Source: Sandaracinaceae bacterium (GTDB lineage Bacteria; Myxococcota_A; Polyangia; Polyangiales; Sandaracinaceae). From it: DNA of 64,000 bases. A program made the translations under genes and the position numbers. The stretch spans positions 62,001 to 126,000 of the forward strand of contig JACKEC010000026.1 of NCBI GenBank assembly GCA_020633195.1, in the 5' to 3' direction. Below, in pieces: positions 20,996 through 29,463 of this stretch. The notes under the pieces were generated by a model that was given only the letters and a program-made list of their open reading frames with translations, had not been told where the DNA came from and searched no databases. Every line of letters starts with the position of its first letter. Position 1 is the stretch's first letter.

Positions 20996-22648
20996 GTGGA
21001 CGGGCTCGGGGACACGGCGGCGGAGCGGCGGCGGCGCCTCGCCGGGCTCTCCGACGACGCGCTCGGGGAGCGCCTCGCGGGGCTGGCGATCGAGCTGCGG
21101 ACCGCCGACGCCGATCGCGTCGCTCGGGCGACGGGCCTGCCCCTCGGGGAGGTCGTCGCCTCACCGTTCGCGCTGCGGATGTGCGCCCTCGGGGCCGAGG
21201 TCGGCGCGAGCGCCCGCCCGCGCGAGCTGCGGCGCGAGGTCGACTGGGCCCAGACCATCGATCCCGCGGTCGCGGATCCCGACCACGACGTCTGGGAGCG
21301 CGGGGTCCTCAAGACCGGCAAGTACCAGGCGTTCACCGCGGAGTCGCCGGTCGCGGTCTACGACCCGGCGCACGTGTCGAAGTGGGGACCGCACGAGATG
21401 TTGCACCGCGCGGCGGGGTTCTTCCACCGGCCCGGGATGACGCGCTGGGAGCTCTACCTGGCCGCGCGGCTCAACGAGCTCACCCCCGTGACGACCTTCT
21501 ACGGCGCGGAGCAGGCGATGCGGCTCGACGAGGGCGCGTTCGACCGCGCCGCCGCGGGGAAGCGCCCGCGGGCGCTCGTCGAGGAGGCGCGCTGGCGCGT
21601 CGAGGACGACGCGTCGCTGACCGCGCGCGCCCACGCCGCGGCGCCGATCTTCAGGGCCGGCCTCGCGCACTTCGAGCGTGAGCTCGCGGCGATCGACGAG
21701 GAGCTCGCGACGGGCGTCCGTGTCCGCGCGGCGCACCCGTTCCTCGACACCTCGAGCGACGCGACCGCGTACGTGGTCGGTCACTTCGAGCGGCTGCGGC
21801 AGCCGGCCGTGGAGCTCGTGCTCGAGGGGCGCGGGCACACCGCGATCGGGACCTACCGCGAGGCGATCGAGGAGCTCTTCGATCGCCTGCTCTTCGCCGA
21901 GCTCGCGCCGCCGATGGACGACGGGCTCGCGCGCCGCGCCGAGGCCTTCGATCTGCTGCTGCGCGCGGCGCACCTCGGCGAGGGCGTGGAGGTCGACCTC
22001 GAGCCGCTCCTCGACCTCGACGACCCGGACGCGCTCCGCGAGCGCCTGCCCGCGCAGCTCGGGGACGAGGAGGCGGAGGTCGTGCTCGCGGACGGCTCGC
22101 CGCGCGGGCTCGCGATCGACCAGCTCGCGGAGGGGCTCGCGCACGCGATGCCGCGCACGTCCGCGCTGGTCCCGGAGCTCGCCGAGCGGCTCGCCGACGC
22201 CGCGGTGGACCGGGGCCCGCTCGTCGAGCGCGTCGAGCGCCTGCTCGAGCGCGACCCGACGCCCATCCGCGAGCTCGCGCGCCTCGAGGCGGTGATCGTG
22301 CTCGGCGAGCGCGACGACGCGATCGAGTGGCTCGGCACACCGGAGGCCGAGCTGCCCGACGCGCTCGACGCGGGCGAGGTGCTCTGCCACCGGGCGCTCC
22401 ATCGCCTCGACTTCGAGCACGACGTCCTGAGCGCGCACGCCGAGGGCGGTGAGCCCGTGCCGGGCCCTCAGACCCTCCTCGTGGTGGCCTTCGACGACGG
22501 CGTCTCGGTGGTCCCCGTGCCGGTGGACGTCGCCGACGCCGTCGAGGCGTGCCGCGATCGCGCGCGCCCGGCGCGCCTCGATCCCACCTGGATCCGCGAG
22601 CTCGTGTCCGCCGGGGTGCTCGCGTGGCGTCCGACTTGGAAATCCTGA
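20996..22648 (+). CDS. Uncharacterised protein with an HEMLH (HExxH-type) motif
   Basis: 550 residues from a GTG with GAGG seven bases upstream; an alternative GTG at 20978 is in frame. It has no signal peptide or membrane helices and is strongly acidic and Leu/Glu-rich. GPHEMLHRAAGFFHRP places an HExxH pattern at residues 133-137, the zinc motif of many metallopeptidases, but I see no supporting third-ligand signature, so the motif may be coincidental. Helical repeats dominate the second half (DRGPLVERVERLLERDP). It is divergent from the arrestin-like gene with 46 bp between starts. Function unknown. Confidence 0.7.
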   Translation: MDGLGDTAAERRRRLAGLSDDALGERLAGLAIELRTADADRVARATGLPLGEVVASPFALRMCALGAEVGASARPRELRREVDWAQTIDPAVADPDHDVWERGVLKTGKYQAFTAESPVAVYDPAHVSKWGPHEMLHRAAGFFHRPGMTRWELYLAARLNELTPVTTFYGAEQAMRLDEGAFDRAAAGKRPRALVEEARWRVEDDASLTARAHAAAPIFRAGLAHFERELAAIDEELATGVRVRAAHPFLDTSSDATAYVVGHFERLRQPAVELVLEGRGHTAIGTYREAIEELFDRLLFAELAPPMDDGLARRAEAFDLLLRAAHLGEGVEVDLEPLLDLDDPDALRERLPAQLGDEEAEVVLADGSPRGLAIDQLAEGLAHAMPRTSALVPELAERLADAAVDRGPLVERVERLLERDPTPIRELARLEAVIVLGERDDAIEWLGTPEAELPDALDAGEVLCHRALHRLDFEHDVLSAHAEGGEPVPGPQTLLVVAFDDGVSVVPVPVDVADAVEACRDRARPARLDPTWIRELVSAGVLAWRPTWKS

Positions 22649-22672
22649 GAGGGAGAGCTGCGCCAGCGGCCT

Positions 22673-23206
22673 CTAGAGCAACCGATCCAGCAGCGGATCG
22701 AGGGCGTCGTCGACCACGAGGCGCTCTCGGTTCGCGGGCTGCAGGAAGCCCTCCGCCATCATCCCGTCCAGGAGGGTGAGGAGGGGTGTCCAGTAACCTC
22801 GAACGTTCCACAGGCCCACCGGGTGGTCGTGGATGCCGAGCTGCGACCAGGTGAGCGCCTCGAACAGCTCGTCGAGGGTGCCGTAGCCGCCGGGCAGCGT
22901 GAGGAACGCGTCGCAGAGCTCGGTCATCATCGCCTTGCGGCTGTGCATCCCGTCGACGACGTGCAGCTCGGTGAGGCCCTCGTGGGCGATCTCGTGGCTG
23001 TTGAGGTGCTCTGGGATCACCCCGATCACCTCGCCGCCCGCGGCGAGCGCGGCGTCGGCGATCACGCCCATCGTGCCGCGGGCCGCGCCGCCGTAGACGA
23101 GGCCGAGGCCGCGTCGGGCGAGCGTGTCGCCGACTTGCCGGGCGGCGTCGGCGTAGACGGGGGAGCGGCCGGGGTTGGAGCCGCAGAACACACAGACGCG
23201 CTTCAT
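22673..23206 (-). CDS. LOG-family protein (TIGR00730; nucleotide 5'-monophosphate phosphoribohydrolase-like)
   Basis: 177 residues with all LOG hallmarks: N-terminal CVFCGSNPGRSPVY, GLVYGGAARGTMGVIADA, the catalytic LPGGYGTLDELFEALTW and HSRKAMM. Known members cleave N-glycosidic bonds of cytokinin-type or ordinary nucleoside 5'-monophosphates, releasing the base and ribose 5-phosphate in the cytosol; many bacterial members are only loosely assigned. Its start overlaps the stop of the upstream dikinase-like lipoprotein gene (4 nt), so they are cotranscribed. Confidence 0.92.
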   Translation of the reverse strand: MKRVCVFCGSNPGRSPVYADAARQVGDTLARRGLGLVYGGAARGTMGVIADAALAAGGEVIGVIPEHLNSHEIAHEGLTELHVVDGMHSRKAMMTELCDAFLTLPGGYGTLDELFEALTWSQLGIHDHPVGLWNVRGYWTPLLTLLDGMMAEGFLQPANRERLVVDDALDPLLDRLL

Positions 23207-25206
23207 TGCTGCCCCGGCGCGTAGACGACCGCGAACGGCCGCGCCTGCAGGATGACCACGTGCCGGTCGGGGCCCGCGACGAGGAACTCCACCTCGGCGG
23301 CGATCCGCGCGATCGAGCCGTCGGGCACGTACCCGGTGCGGTCGCCCCAGCGCGGCGTGAAGTGGTCGTGCAGGACCTGCAGCGCCTCGGCGAGCGCGCG
23401 GACCTCCGGGTCGCGGAGGATGGGCGCTCCATCGTTGCGCGACGAGCGCGACACGAGCTCCGGCTCGATCCCCTGGTAGGTGTAGATCAGGTGCTGCTCG
23501 GGGATCTCGTCGCCGCCCGCGCCCGTCACCGAGCCGCCGAGCGACTGCGCGTTCACGAAGAACCCAGGGCGGTTGAGGTAGTACGGGTTCGCGGTGATCG
23601 CGACGCCGTTGGCGGCCGCGCCGTCGACGAAGGGCTGCACGAGCACGCCCATCGCGACCCGCCGGTGATCGATGCGGTACCACTCGCGCTCTTCGTAGGC
23701 GCCTTGCAGCCAGGTGCTCGCCCACACCTGCCGGAGCGCGTCCGCGATCTCGGCGTCGTCGGCGTCGCCCGCGATCACGATCGAGCGGTAGAGCCCCGCG
23801 CCGGTGAAGCCGGGGAGGTCCTCGGCGTTCGTGCTCGAGCGCAGGATCACCCGGGGCTCGCCGGGGAACGCGCGGATGCGATCGCGCAGCGCGCGCATCA
23901 GCACGGGGTCGACGCTCGCGCGCTCGATGGCGGTGCGCAGCTCGAGCAGGCGCGCCTCGCGCACGTGCGCGTCGGAGCGGAAGGGGACGTCCGCGAGCAT
24001 CTGCGGGATCCCCGCCGCGACGCCGGTGCGCTCGAGGTGCCGCAGGTAGTGGAAGAACGGGACCGCGAAGCCGCCGGGGGTCACGATCGGCGGGCCGATC
24101 TGGCAAGCCTCGCCGAGCTGCGCGGCCTTCGCGCCGACGGTCGTCGCGTCCGAGTACGACAGCGAGCACAGCTCCGGGAGGCCGCGATCGCGGTTGTCGA
24201 TGCGCGGCGCGAGCGGCTGCGCGGGGCGCCGGCTCGCCCAGCCGACGTCGGCCTCGCCCTGCGTCGCGCGACGGATCACGAAGTCCTGCGTGTCGATCTC
24301 GAGGCGCACGAGCTGGCCGTCGAGCTCGGTCAGCCGAGGGTCCGAGAGCGCGTCGCGCAGCCCCGCGTTCGGGGTCCCGCGCGTGGCGCACAGGATCGCG
24401 AGGTGCCCGAGCGGGGCCTGCAGCTCCTGGCTGATCACGCCGGAGGCGACGGGGATCTCGTCGGGCAGATCCTCGAGCACGAGGATCTGGTCGGGGCGCA
24501 CGGACGCGGCGTCGAGCGGGCCGCGCACGAACCGGAGCGTGCCGAACGCGACGCCGTGGGTGAGCGGCTGGTAGCGGATGCCGCCGAAGACCTCTTGCGC
24601 CTCGATGGTGGGCATCCGGTCCCGGACGCTCGCGATGCGCTCCTCGTGCAGGGCCGAGATCGGCCGGTAGCGGAGCTGCGCGCCGAAGTACGTCGCGTCG
24701 CGCAGCTGTTCGAACGCGACGAGGACGCGCTCTCCGTCGAGGGTGTCCCCCGCGATCATCTCGAGGGTCCAGAGGTCGGCGTCGAGGTAGTGCACGAGCG
24801 AGCCGCACACGAAGCGCCGGTCGTCGCTGCGGTACTCGACCTCGTTGAAGCGGCGGTGCCCCTCGTAGCCGCCGAGGACGGGGTTCCTCTCGGTGCTGAG
24901 GTTGTCGCGCGCGAAGTAGTAGTGGATGTCCCAGCGGTCGGTGTCGAAGAACCAGATCCGGCGCTCGTCGCGCAGGTCGATCACGAACTTCACGATCTCG
25001 GTGCGCGCGACGACCTGGTTCTCGGGCCGCGAGGCGAGGCGGCTCCACGTGTCGGCGTCGTCGATGCGGTGCGCGGACACGAGCCGGTCGGGCGCCTCGT
25101 CCCGGAAGGTGACGACCTCGGTCGGTCCCGGCGGCGTGGCGCCCGTCGAGGGGTGGCCCGGTCCGGAGCAGGCGGCGAGCACGAGCGCGATCCAGGCGAT
25201 CCTCAT
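23203..25206 (-). CDS. Lipoprotein with a GWD/PPDK-type phosphohistidine region and ATP-grasp domain
   Basis: 667 residues from the ATG at 25206. The signal peptide ends in a lipobox (LVLAACSG); Ser at +2 fits outer-membrane sorting. Residues about 260-300 resemble the phosphohistidine swivel (SGVISQELQAPLGHLAILCA, with a conserved-position His). Residues about 355-660 are a PPDK/GWD nucleotide domain: GAKAAQLGEA, RSSTNAEDLPGFTGAGLYRS, and the terminal VVILQARPF. This order matches plant glucan water dikinase rather than PEP synthase. The family phosphorylates glucans or pyruvate using ATP. Export of such an enzyme is odd, since ATP is scarce outside. Cotranscribed with the LOG gene. Confidence 0.8.
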   Translation of the reverse strand: MRIAWIALVLAACSGPGHPSTGATPPGPTEVVTFRDEAPDRLVSAHRIDDADTWSRLASRPENQVVARTEIVKFVIDLRDERRIWFFDTDRWDIHYYFARDNLSTERNPVLGGYEGHRRFNEVEYRSDDRRFVCGSLVHYLDADLWTLEMIAGDTLDGERVLVAFEQLRDATYFGAQLRYRPISALHEERIASVRDRMPTIEAQEVFGGIRYQPLTHGVAFGTLRFVRGPLDAASVRPDQILVLEDLPDEIPVASGVISQELQAPLGHLAILCATRGTPNAGLRDALSDPRLTELDGQLVRLEIDTQDFVIRRATQGEADVGWASRRPAQPLAPRIDNRDRGLPELCSLSYSDATTVGAKAAQLGEACQIGPPIVTPGGFAVPFFHYLRHLERTGVAAGIPQMLADVPFRSDAHVREARLLELRTAIERASVDPVLMRALRDRIRAFPGEPRVILRSSTNAEDLPGFTGAGLYRSIVIAGDADDAEIADALRQVWASTWLQGAYEEREWYRIDHRRVAMGVLVQPFVDGAAANGVAITANPYYLNRPGFFVNAQSLGGSVTGAGGDEIPEQHLIYTYQGIEPELVSRSSRNDGAPILRDPEVRALAEALQVLHDHFTPRWGDRTGYVPDGSIARIAAEVEFLVAGPDRHVVILQARPFAVVYAPGQQ

Positions 25207-25277
25207 GGCGGCGAGCATACGATCGATCCTCCGTCGGCAGCCTTGGCAAGGCGCGCCGGTTGGGCTTCCATGCCTGG

Positions 25278-26903
25278 ATGCGCGACCTCGCGATCCCCGC
25301 CTTCCTCGCGACGCTCTGCGCGAGCACCGCGTTCGCCACTCCGGGACCGGACACGACGGTCGTCGTCGCCAACGCGAACGTGCCGGAGTCGGTGGCCCTC
25401 GCGCGCACCTACGCGGCCGCGCGCGCGGTCCCGGATGCGCAAGTCTGCTTGCTCGACGTGGAGGACGTGGAGGACATCGATCTCGCGGACTACGAGGCGA
25501 CCTTCCTCGAGCCGCTGCGCGCCTGCCTCGACGCGACGCCCGGCGTGCGGGCGCGCATCGAGGCGGCGCTCCTGATCCGCGGCGTCCCGCTCCGGGTGAG
25601 CGTCCCGGTGGGCGGCGGCGCGCAGGTCGTGTCGCTCGCGGCGGCGTTGCAGCTCTGGGACTCGACGCAGATGGGCGCGCCGCTGCTCGGGGCCGAGCCG
25701 GGGGCCACGATCATGTGCGGCAGCTCCCCTTGCTACGGGCCGGCGTGGGGCAACCCCTACCGCGGCTTCCCGTTCGAGCCGGGCTGGACCACGGACCTGT
25801 CCGGCGTCGAGTGGCACCCGATCCTCGTGACCATGCTGCACGCGCGCACCTACGCGGACGCCGAGCGCCTCCTCGACAGCGCGCTCGCGGCGGAGTCGAT
25901 GGCGCCGGCGACCGGCGAGATGCTCTTCATGGACGGGCGCGACGCGGCGCGCGGCGCGCTCGACTGGCAGGCCGACGGCCTGATCACCGACCTGACCGCG
26001 GCGGGCTTCACCGCGACGCGGGTCCCCTTCGATCCCGACCTGACCGGCCGCACGCTCTCGAGCTTCATCACCGGCACCGCGACCATCGGCACGACGATCG
26101 AGGGCAACACCTTCTTGCCCGGCGCGCTCGTCGACAACCTCACGAGCTTCGGCGCGGTGCCCCAGAACTTCCGCGACACGGGTGAGAGCCAGGTGTCGAT
26201 CGCGCGCTGGGTCGAGCAGGGCGTCGCGGGCGTCCACGGCACCGTCGCCGAGCCCTTGAACGGGTGCTTCCCGAACCGTCGCTTCCTCGTCGAGTACACG
26301 CTCGGGGCGACCCTCGCCGAGGCCTACCTGTCGATGATGCCCAACGTGTACTGGCGCAACCTCGTGCTCGGCGATCCGATGGCCGCGCCCTACGCGCGAC
26401 GCCCGGTGGTGGGCGTGGACGGCGTGACCGACGCCGAGGTCCTGATGGCGACGGCGCGGGTCAGCGTGACGGCGACCGACCCGGCCGATCGCGGGATCGA
26501 GTCGCTCGTCGCGTACCTCGACGGGGTCGAGGTCGCGCGCGCGGAGACCGGCGCGCTCGAGCTCTGCCTCGGCGCGGACGCGGGCGATGGCGACCGCCAG
26601 CTCCTCTTCGTGGCCCGCGCCGCCGACGACCCGATGGGCGAGCGCGTGTGGAAGCCCAAGGGCTGGGTCGCGCGCCGGCTCCGGACGTCGGGCGTGGTGG
26701 AGTGCCCGCCGATGGTCGACGCGGGCGCGGCCACGGACGACGCGGCGGTGGACGCGGACGCCGGGGTCGGTGGCGCGGACGCGGGCGAGACGCCTCCGAC
26801 GACCGACGGCTGCGCGTGCCGCGCGGCGCCTCACTCCAACAGCGGCCTCGCGTGGCTCGCGCTCGCCGCCCTCGTGCTCGTGCGTCGGCGACGGATCGTC
26901 TAG
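25278..26903 (+). CDS. TIGR03790-family exported protein with MYXO-CTERM sorting tail
   Basis: 541 residues from ATG 25278. The signal peptide (AIPAFLATLCASTAFA) is followed by the TIGR03790 start VVVANANVPESVALARTYAAAR. The domain runs to about residue 390 (ALLIRGVPLRVSVP, GNPYRGF, AEAYLSMMPNVYWRNLVLGDPM), then a beta domain (DPADRGIESLVAYLDG). The end has an Asp/Ala linker, a single Cys pair (GCACR), a hydrophobic stretch (LAWLALAALVLV) and RRRR: a MYXO-CTERM tail, processed by myxosortase for surface anchoring. The enzymatic role of TIGR03790 is unknown. An upstream TTG at 25260 is less likely. Confidence 0.85.
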   Translation: MRDLAIPAFLATLCASTAFATPGPDTTVVVANANVPESVALARTYAAARAVPDAQVCLLDVEDVEDIDLADYEATFLEPLRACLDATPGVRARIEAALLIRGVPLRVSVPVGGGAQVVSLAAALQLWDSTQMGAPLLGAEPGATIMCGSSPCYGPAWGNPYRGFPFEPGWTTDLSGVEWHPILVTMLHARTYADAERLLDSALAAESMAPATGEMLFMDGRDAARGALDWQADGLITDLTAAGFTATRVPFDPDLTGRTLSSFITGTATIGTTIEGNTFLPGALVDNLTSFGAVPQNFRDTGESQVSIARWVEQGVAGVHGTVAEPLNGCFPNRRFLVEYTLGATLAEAYLSMMPNVYWRNLVLGDPMAAPYARRPVVGVDGVTDAEVLMATARVSVTATDPADRGIESLVAYLDGVEVARAETGALELCLGADAGDGDRQLLFVARAADDPMGERVWKPKGWVARRLRTSGVVECPPMVDAGAATDDAAVDADAGVGGADAGETPPTTDGCACRAAPHSNSGLAWLALAALVLVRRRRIV

Positions 26904-26914
26904 TCTCCCCGGCC

Positions 26915-27544
26915 ATGCCCGAGGTTCACGTCATCGGCCACCCGCTGGTCCAGCACAAGCTGACGATCATGCGAAAGAAGAGCACGTCCGTCGCCAAGTT
27001 CCGGACGCTGCTCGAAGAGATCAGCATGCTCATGGGCTACGAGGTGACGCGGGACATGCCGCTGTCCGTCGAGCGCATCGAGACGCCGCTCATGGAGATG
27101 GACGCGCCGGTCCTCGAGGGGAAGAAGGTCGTCGTGATCTCCATCCTCCGCGCGGGCGACGGGATCCTGAACGGCATCATGAAGCTCCTGCCGTCGGCGC
27201 GGGTCGGGCACATCGGGCTCTACCGCGACCCGAACACGCTCGAGCCCGTCGAGTACTACTTCAAGGTCCCGGGCGACATGTCCGACCGCGACGCGATCGT
27301 CGTCGACCCGATGCTCGCGACCGGCAACAGCGCCGCCGCGGCGGTCGCGAAGATCAAGGCGACGAACCCGAGGAGCGTCAAGTTCTGTTGCCTCCTCTGT
27401 GCGCCCGAGGGCATCGCGGCGCTTCACGCGGCGCACCCGGACGTGCCGATCTACACGGCCGCGGTCGACGAGCGCCTCAACGACCACGGCTACATCCTCC
27501 CCGGGCTCGGCGACGCGGGCGACCGCATGTTCGGCACCAAATAG
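26915..27544 (+). CDS. upp: Uracil phosphoribosyltransferase
   Basis: 209 residues, the usual length. Converts uracil and PRPP to UMP in pyrimidine salvage. Seen: HPLVQHKLTIMRKKSTS at the N-terminus, SILRAGDGILNGI, the PRPP loop IVVDPMLATGNSAAAAV, and the uracil-site end YTAAVDERLNDHGYILPGLGDAGDRMFGTK. All catalytic blocks are intact. It lies 11 bp after the MYXO-CTERM gene and is followed by a strong hairpin terminator. Confidence 0.98.
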   Translation: MPEVHVIGHPLVQHKLTIMRKKSTSVAKFRTLLEEISMLMGYEVTRDMPLSVERIETPLMEMDAPVLEGKKVVVISILRAGDGILNGIMKLLPSARVGHIGLYRDPNTLEPVEYYFKVPGDMSDRDAIVVDPMLATGNSAAAAVAKIKATNPRSVKFCCLLCAPEGIAALHAAHPDVPIYTAAVDERLNDHGYILPGLGDAGDRMFGTK

Positions 27545-27548
27545 CGAA

Positions 27549-27576
27549 GAGGCCGCCCGATCGCTCGGGCGGCCTC
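27549..27576. terminator. Strong hairpin terminator after upp
   Basis: A perfect 12-bp stem, GAGGCCGCCCGA and TCGGGCGGCCTC, with a TCGC loop, starting five bases after the upp stop. There is no clear U-run. The convergent AgmX-like gene ends at 27601, so the hairpin may serve both strands. Confidence 0.65.
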
Positions 27577-27600
27577 GTCGGTGGGGTCGAGCTCGCTACC

Positions 27601-28908
27601 TCAGTTGGACTGGAACACGAAGGGGTAGGTGACGCCGGTCAGGCCCTCGGCGCTCGGGAAGGTCCAGCGGCGGACCGCGCTGCTCACACACCCGGCGACC
27701 TGGTCGTTGCCCGTGCTGTCGCTGGCCACGGTCGAGCTCTGCACGACGCCGGCGGGGGTGACGATGAAGCTGACGGCGACGCGGCCTTCGAGGTCGGGGC
27801 GGCTCACCAGGCCCTGCTCGTAGCAGAAGCGGACCTCGTTGATGTGCTGGCGGACGGTGCGGCGGACCTGGTCACGGCTGAGGGCGCCCATCGTGCGGGT
27901 CGGGCCAGGCTGCGGGGGCAGGCGGTGCGTGCGGGGCGGGTGGGGGTTCCAGCCCGGGTCGGGGTGGTCGCCCGAGGTGCGGAGGTCGCCGGTGCTGATG
28001 ATGCCCGCGGTGCAGTCGCGCACGCTCGGGTCGCAGGTGCCGACACCCGTGGAGCTCATGTCGCCGGGGCCCCAGCTCGGGCCGCGCGGCATCGAGAGGC
28101 GCGCCGCGTTCGCGAGGCCGCCCTCGCCCTCGGTCGCGTTGCCCGCGTCGTAGGGCGAGGTGTCGTCGCCCCAGCTCGCGTTCATCGCGCGCACCGCGGC
28201 GATGGCGCCGAGGTCGTTGATGTTGCTCGCGCTCACGAAGCGGGGCGCGGGCTGGTTCTGGCGGCGGCCGGGCCGCGAGGGGGCGGGCGTGCCGGACTCG
28301 GCGACGCGGTCGTCCTCACCGCCGCGCTCGTTGCCGGCCTGGCTCGGCGCGCCGCCGGGGTCGCCCGAGGGCGTGGGGGTGGCGGGGTCGTCCTGGTGGG
28401 CGAACGCGTCGACCGAGACCGGGATGTAGCGGGTCATGTCCGCGCGGTCGCCGGCGTTGAGCGCCGACACGTTCGGGGGCGTGAGGGCGAAGAGGCCGAG
28501 GACCAGCGCGTGGAGGACGGCCGCGACCGCGAGCCAGCGCATCCAGCCGTAGCGGCGGCTGCCCCGGGGCGTGGTCTCGACCACCGCGGCGGTCGGGCGG
28601 ACGAAGAAGGCGAAGGAGCCGATGCGGACCTCGGCGCTCGAGCCGGCGGGGAGCGTGATGTTCCGCTCGGTCGACTCGACGACCACGCCGTCCTTGGCGA
28701 TGCGGACCTCGGCGCCCTCGGGCGCGACCAGGAGCCAGCCGCCGTTCTGGGGGACGAGCAGCTCGTGCTCGCCAGCGAGCACCTCCTCGGGCAGCTCGAA
28801 CCAGCAGCCGGCCGTGGGGCCGATCCGCAGGGGCTGCGCCTGGGCAAGAAGGGTGGACTCGAGGGGGTTTCCGTCCCAGCTGGCGACGACTTCGATGTGT
28901 TGGGTCAT
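27601..28908 (-). CDS. AgmX/PglI (TonB-like) C-terminal domain protein with a single membrane helix
   Basis: 435 residues. Residues 1-120 are beta-rich and FHA-like in look (LRIGPTAGCWFELPEE, GEHELLVPQNGGW, VRIGSFAFFV). One helix lies at about 125-145 (LAVAAVLHALVLGLFAL). A long Pro/Gly/Asp linker follows, then a C-terminal AgmX/PglI domain (RRTVRQHINEVRFCYEQGL, GRVAVSFIVTPAGVVQSSTV, CVSSAVRRWTFP). This is the topology of TonB-like energy or gliding-motor proteins of myxobacteria. The second AgmX-like tail in this window is in the lipoprotein at 40446-41900. Confidence 0.85.
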   Translation of the reverse strand: MTQHIEVVASWDGNPLESTLLAQAQPLRIGPTAGCWFELPEEVLAGEHELLVPQNGGWLLVAPEGAEVRIAKDGVVVESTERNITLPAGSSAEVRIGSFAFFVRPTAAVVETTPRGSRRYGWMRWLAVAAVLHALVLGLFALTPPNVSALNAGDRADMTRYIPVSVDAFAHQDDPATPTPSGDPGGAPSQAGNERGGEDDRVAESGTPAPSRPGRRQNQPAPRFVSASNINDLGAIAAVRAMNASWGDDTSPYDAGNATEGEGGLANAARLSMPRGPSWGPGDMSSTGVGTCDPSVRDCTAGIISTGDLRTSGDHPDPGWNPHPPRTHRLPPQPGPTRTMGALSRDQVRRTVRQHINEVRFCYEQGLVSRPDLEGRVAVSFIVTPAGVVQSSTVASDSTGNDQVAGCVSSAVRRWTFPSAEGLTGVTYPFVFQSN

Positions 28909-28998
28909 GCAGCCGACTAGAGCAGCCGGCGTGCCAACCCGATCTCGGTGTACGAAGCGTGCGCAGCACGCTCCAAACCCCTGGAATGATGCGTAACA

Positions 28999-29016
28999 GA
29001 GCGTAACGTTACGCTC
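28999..29016. promoter_or_regulatory. Perfect 18-bp palindrome between the truncated hemoglobin and AgmX-like genes
   Basis: GAGCGTAACGTTACGCTC is an exact palindrome that overlaps the hemoglobin stop codon and lies about 90 bp upstream of the AgmX-like start. A further copy of the half-site (GCGTAAC) sits at 28991-28997. It may be an operator for the downstream gene or a small terminator for the hemoglobin gene. Confidence 0.4.
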
Positions 29017-29386
29017 ACCGACACTCCGATCCGGAGTCGGCTGTTACGAGCCCTCGCAGCGACTCGACGTGGGCGAGCCATCGCTCGCGCACGCCTTCGT
29101 CGACCTTCTGGGATACGAGCACGTCGGACAGGATCTTCTTTCGGCGCTCGAACTGGCCGCCCATGATCCGGTGCGGCGCGTGCGCCTCGCGCAGCCCGCG
29201 GCCGCCGTACACGACGCCGCCGCCGAGGTGCTCCGCCGCGTGCTGGTACTCCATCTCGCGGAGCCGCTCGCGGCTGGCGTTCCTGAACATGAACCCGATC
29301 ATCACGTCGTCGAAGACCCGGTCGACGAACGCGTCGATGATCGCGCGCAGCGCGGGCTCGCCCCCGAGGTCCTCGAAGTCGCTCAT
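29015..29386 (-). CDS. Truncated hemoglobin (group 1-like)
   Basis: 123 residues starting MSDFEDLGGEPALRAIIDAFVDRVFDD, the usual trHb N-terminus. The GGG-x-x-Y-x-G block (HLGGGVVYGGRGL) and AHAPHRI, whose first His (about 69) is the likely proximal heme ligand, fit the 2-on-2 globin fold. Such proteins bind O2 or NO and detoxify NO or act in redox sensing. An upstream in-frame ATG at 29440 would add 18 basic residues; the start at 29386 matches the family better. Encoded ahead of and in the same direction as the AgmX-like gene, 106 bp apart. Confidence 0.9.
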   Translation of the reverse strand: MSDFEDLGGEPALRAIIDAFVDRVFDDVMIGFMFRNASRERLREMEYQHAAEHLGGGVVYGGRGLREAHAPHRIMGGQFERRKKILSDVLVSQKVDEGVRERWLAHVESLRGLVTADSGSECR

Positions 29387-29463
29387 GCGAGGGGTCTTGG
29401 GGATCTGCCGGGCGCGCGCAATGGCCGAACGACTTTTCATGACGGGCCGCGGCGGTCCTGGGT

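Noticed and set aside
23203..25206. Calling this gene ppsA (cytosolic PEP synthase)
   Set aside because: The domain order is GWD-like, the protein is shorter than PEP synthase, and there is a lipoprotein signal.
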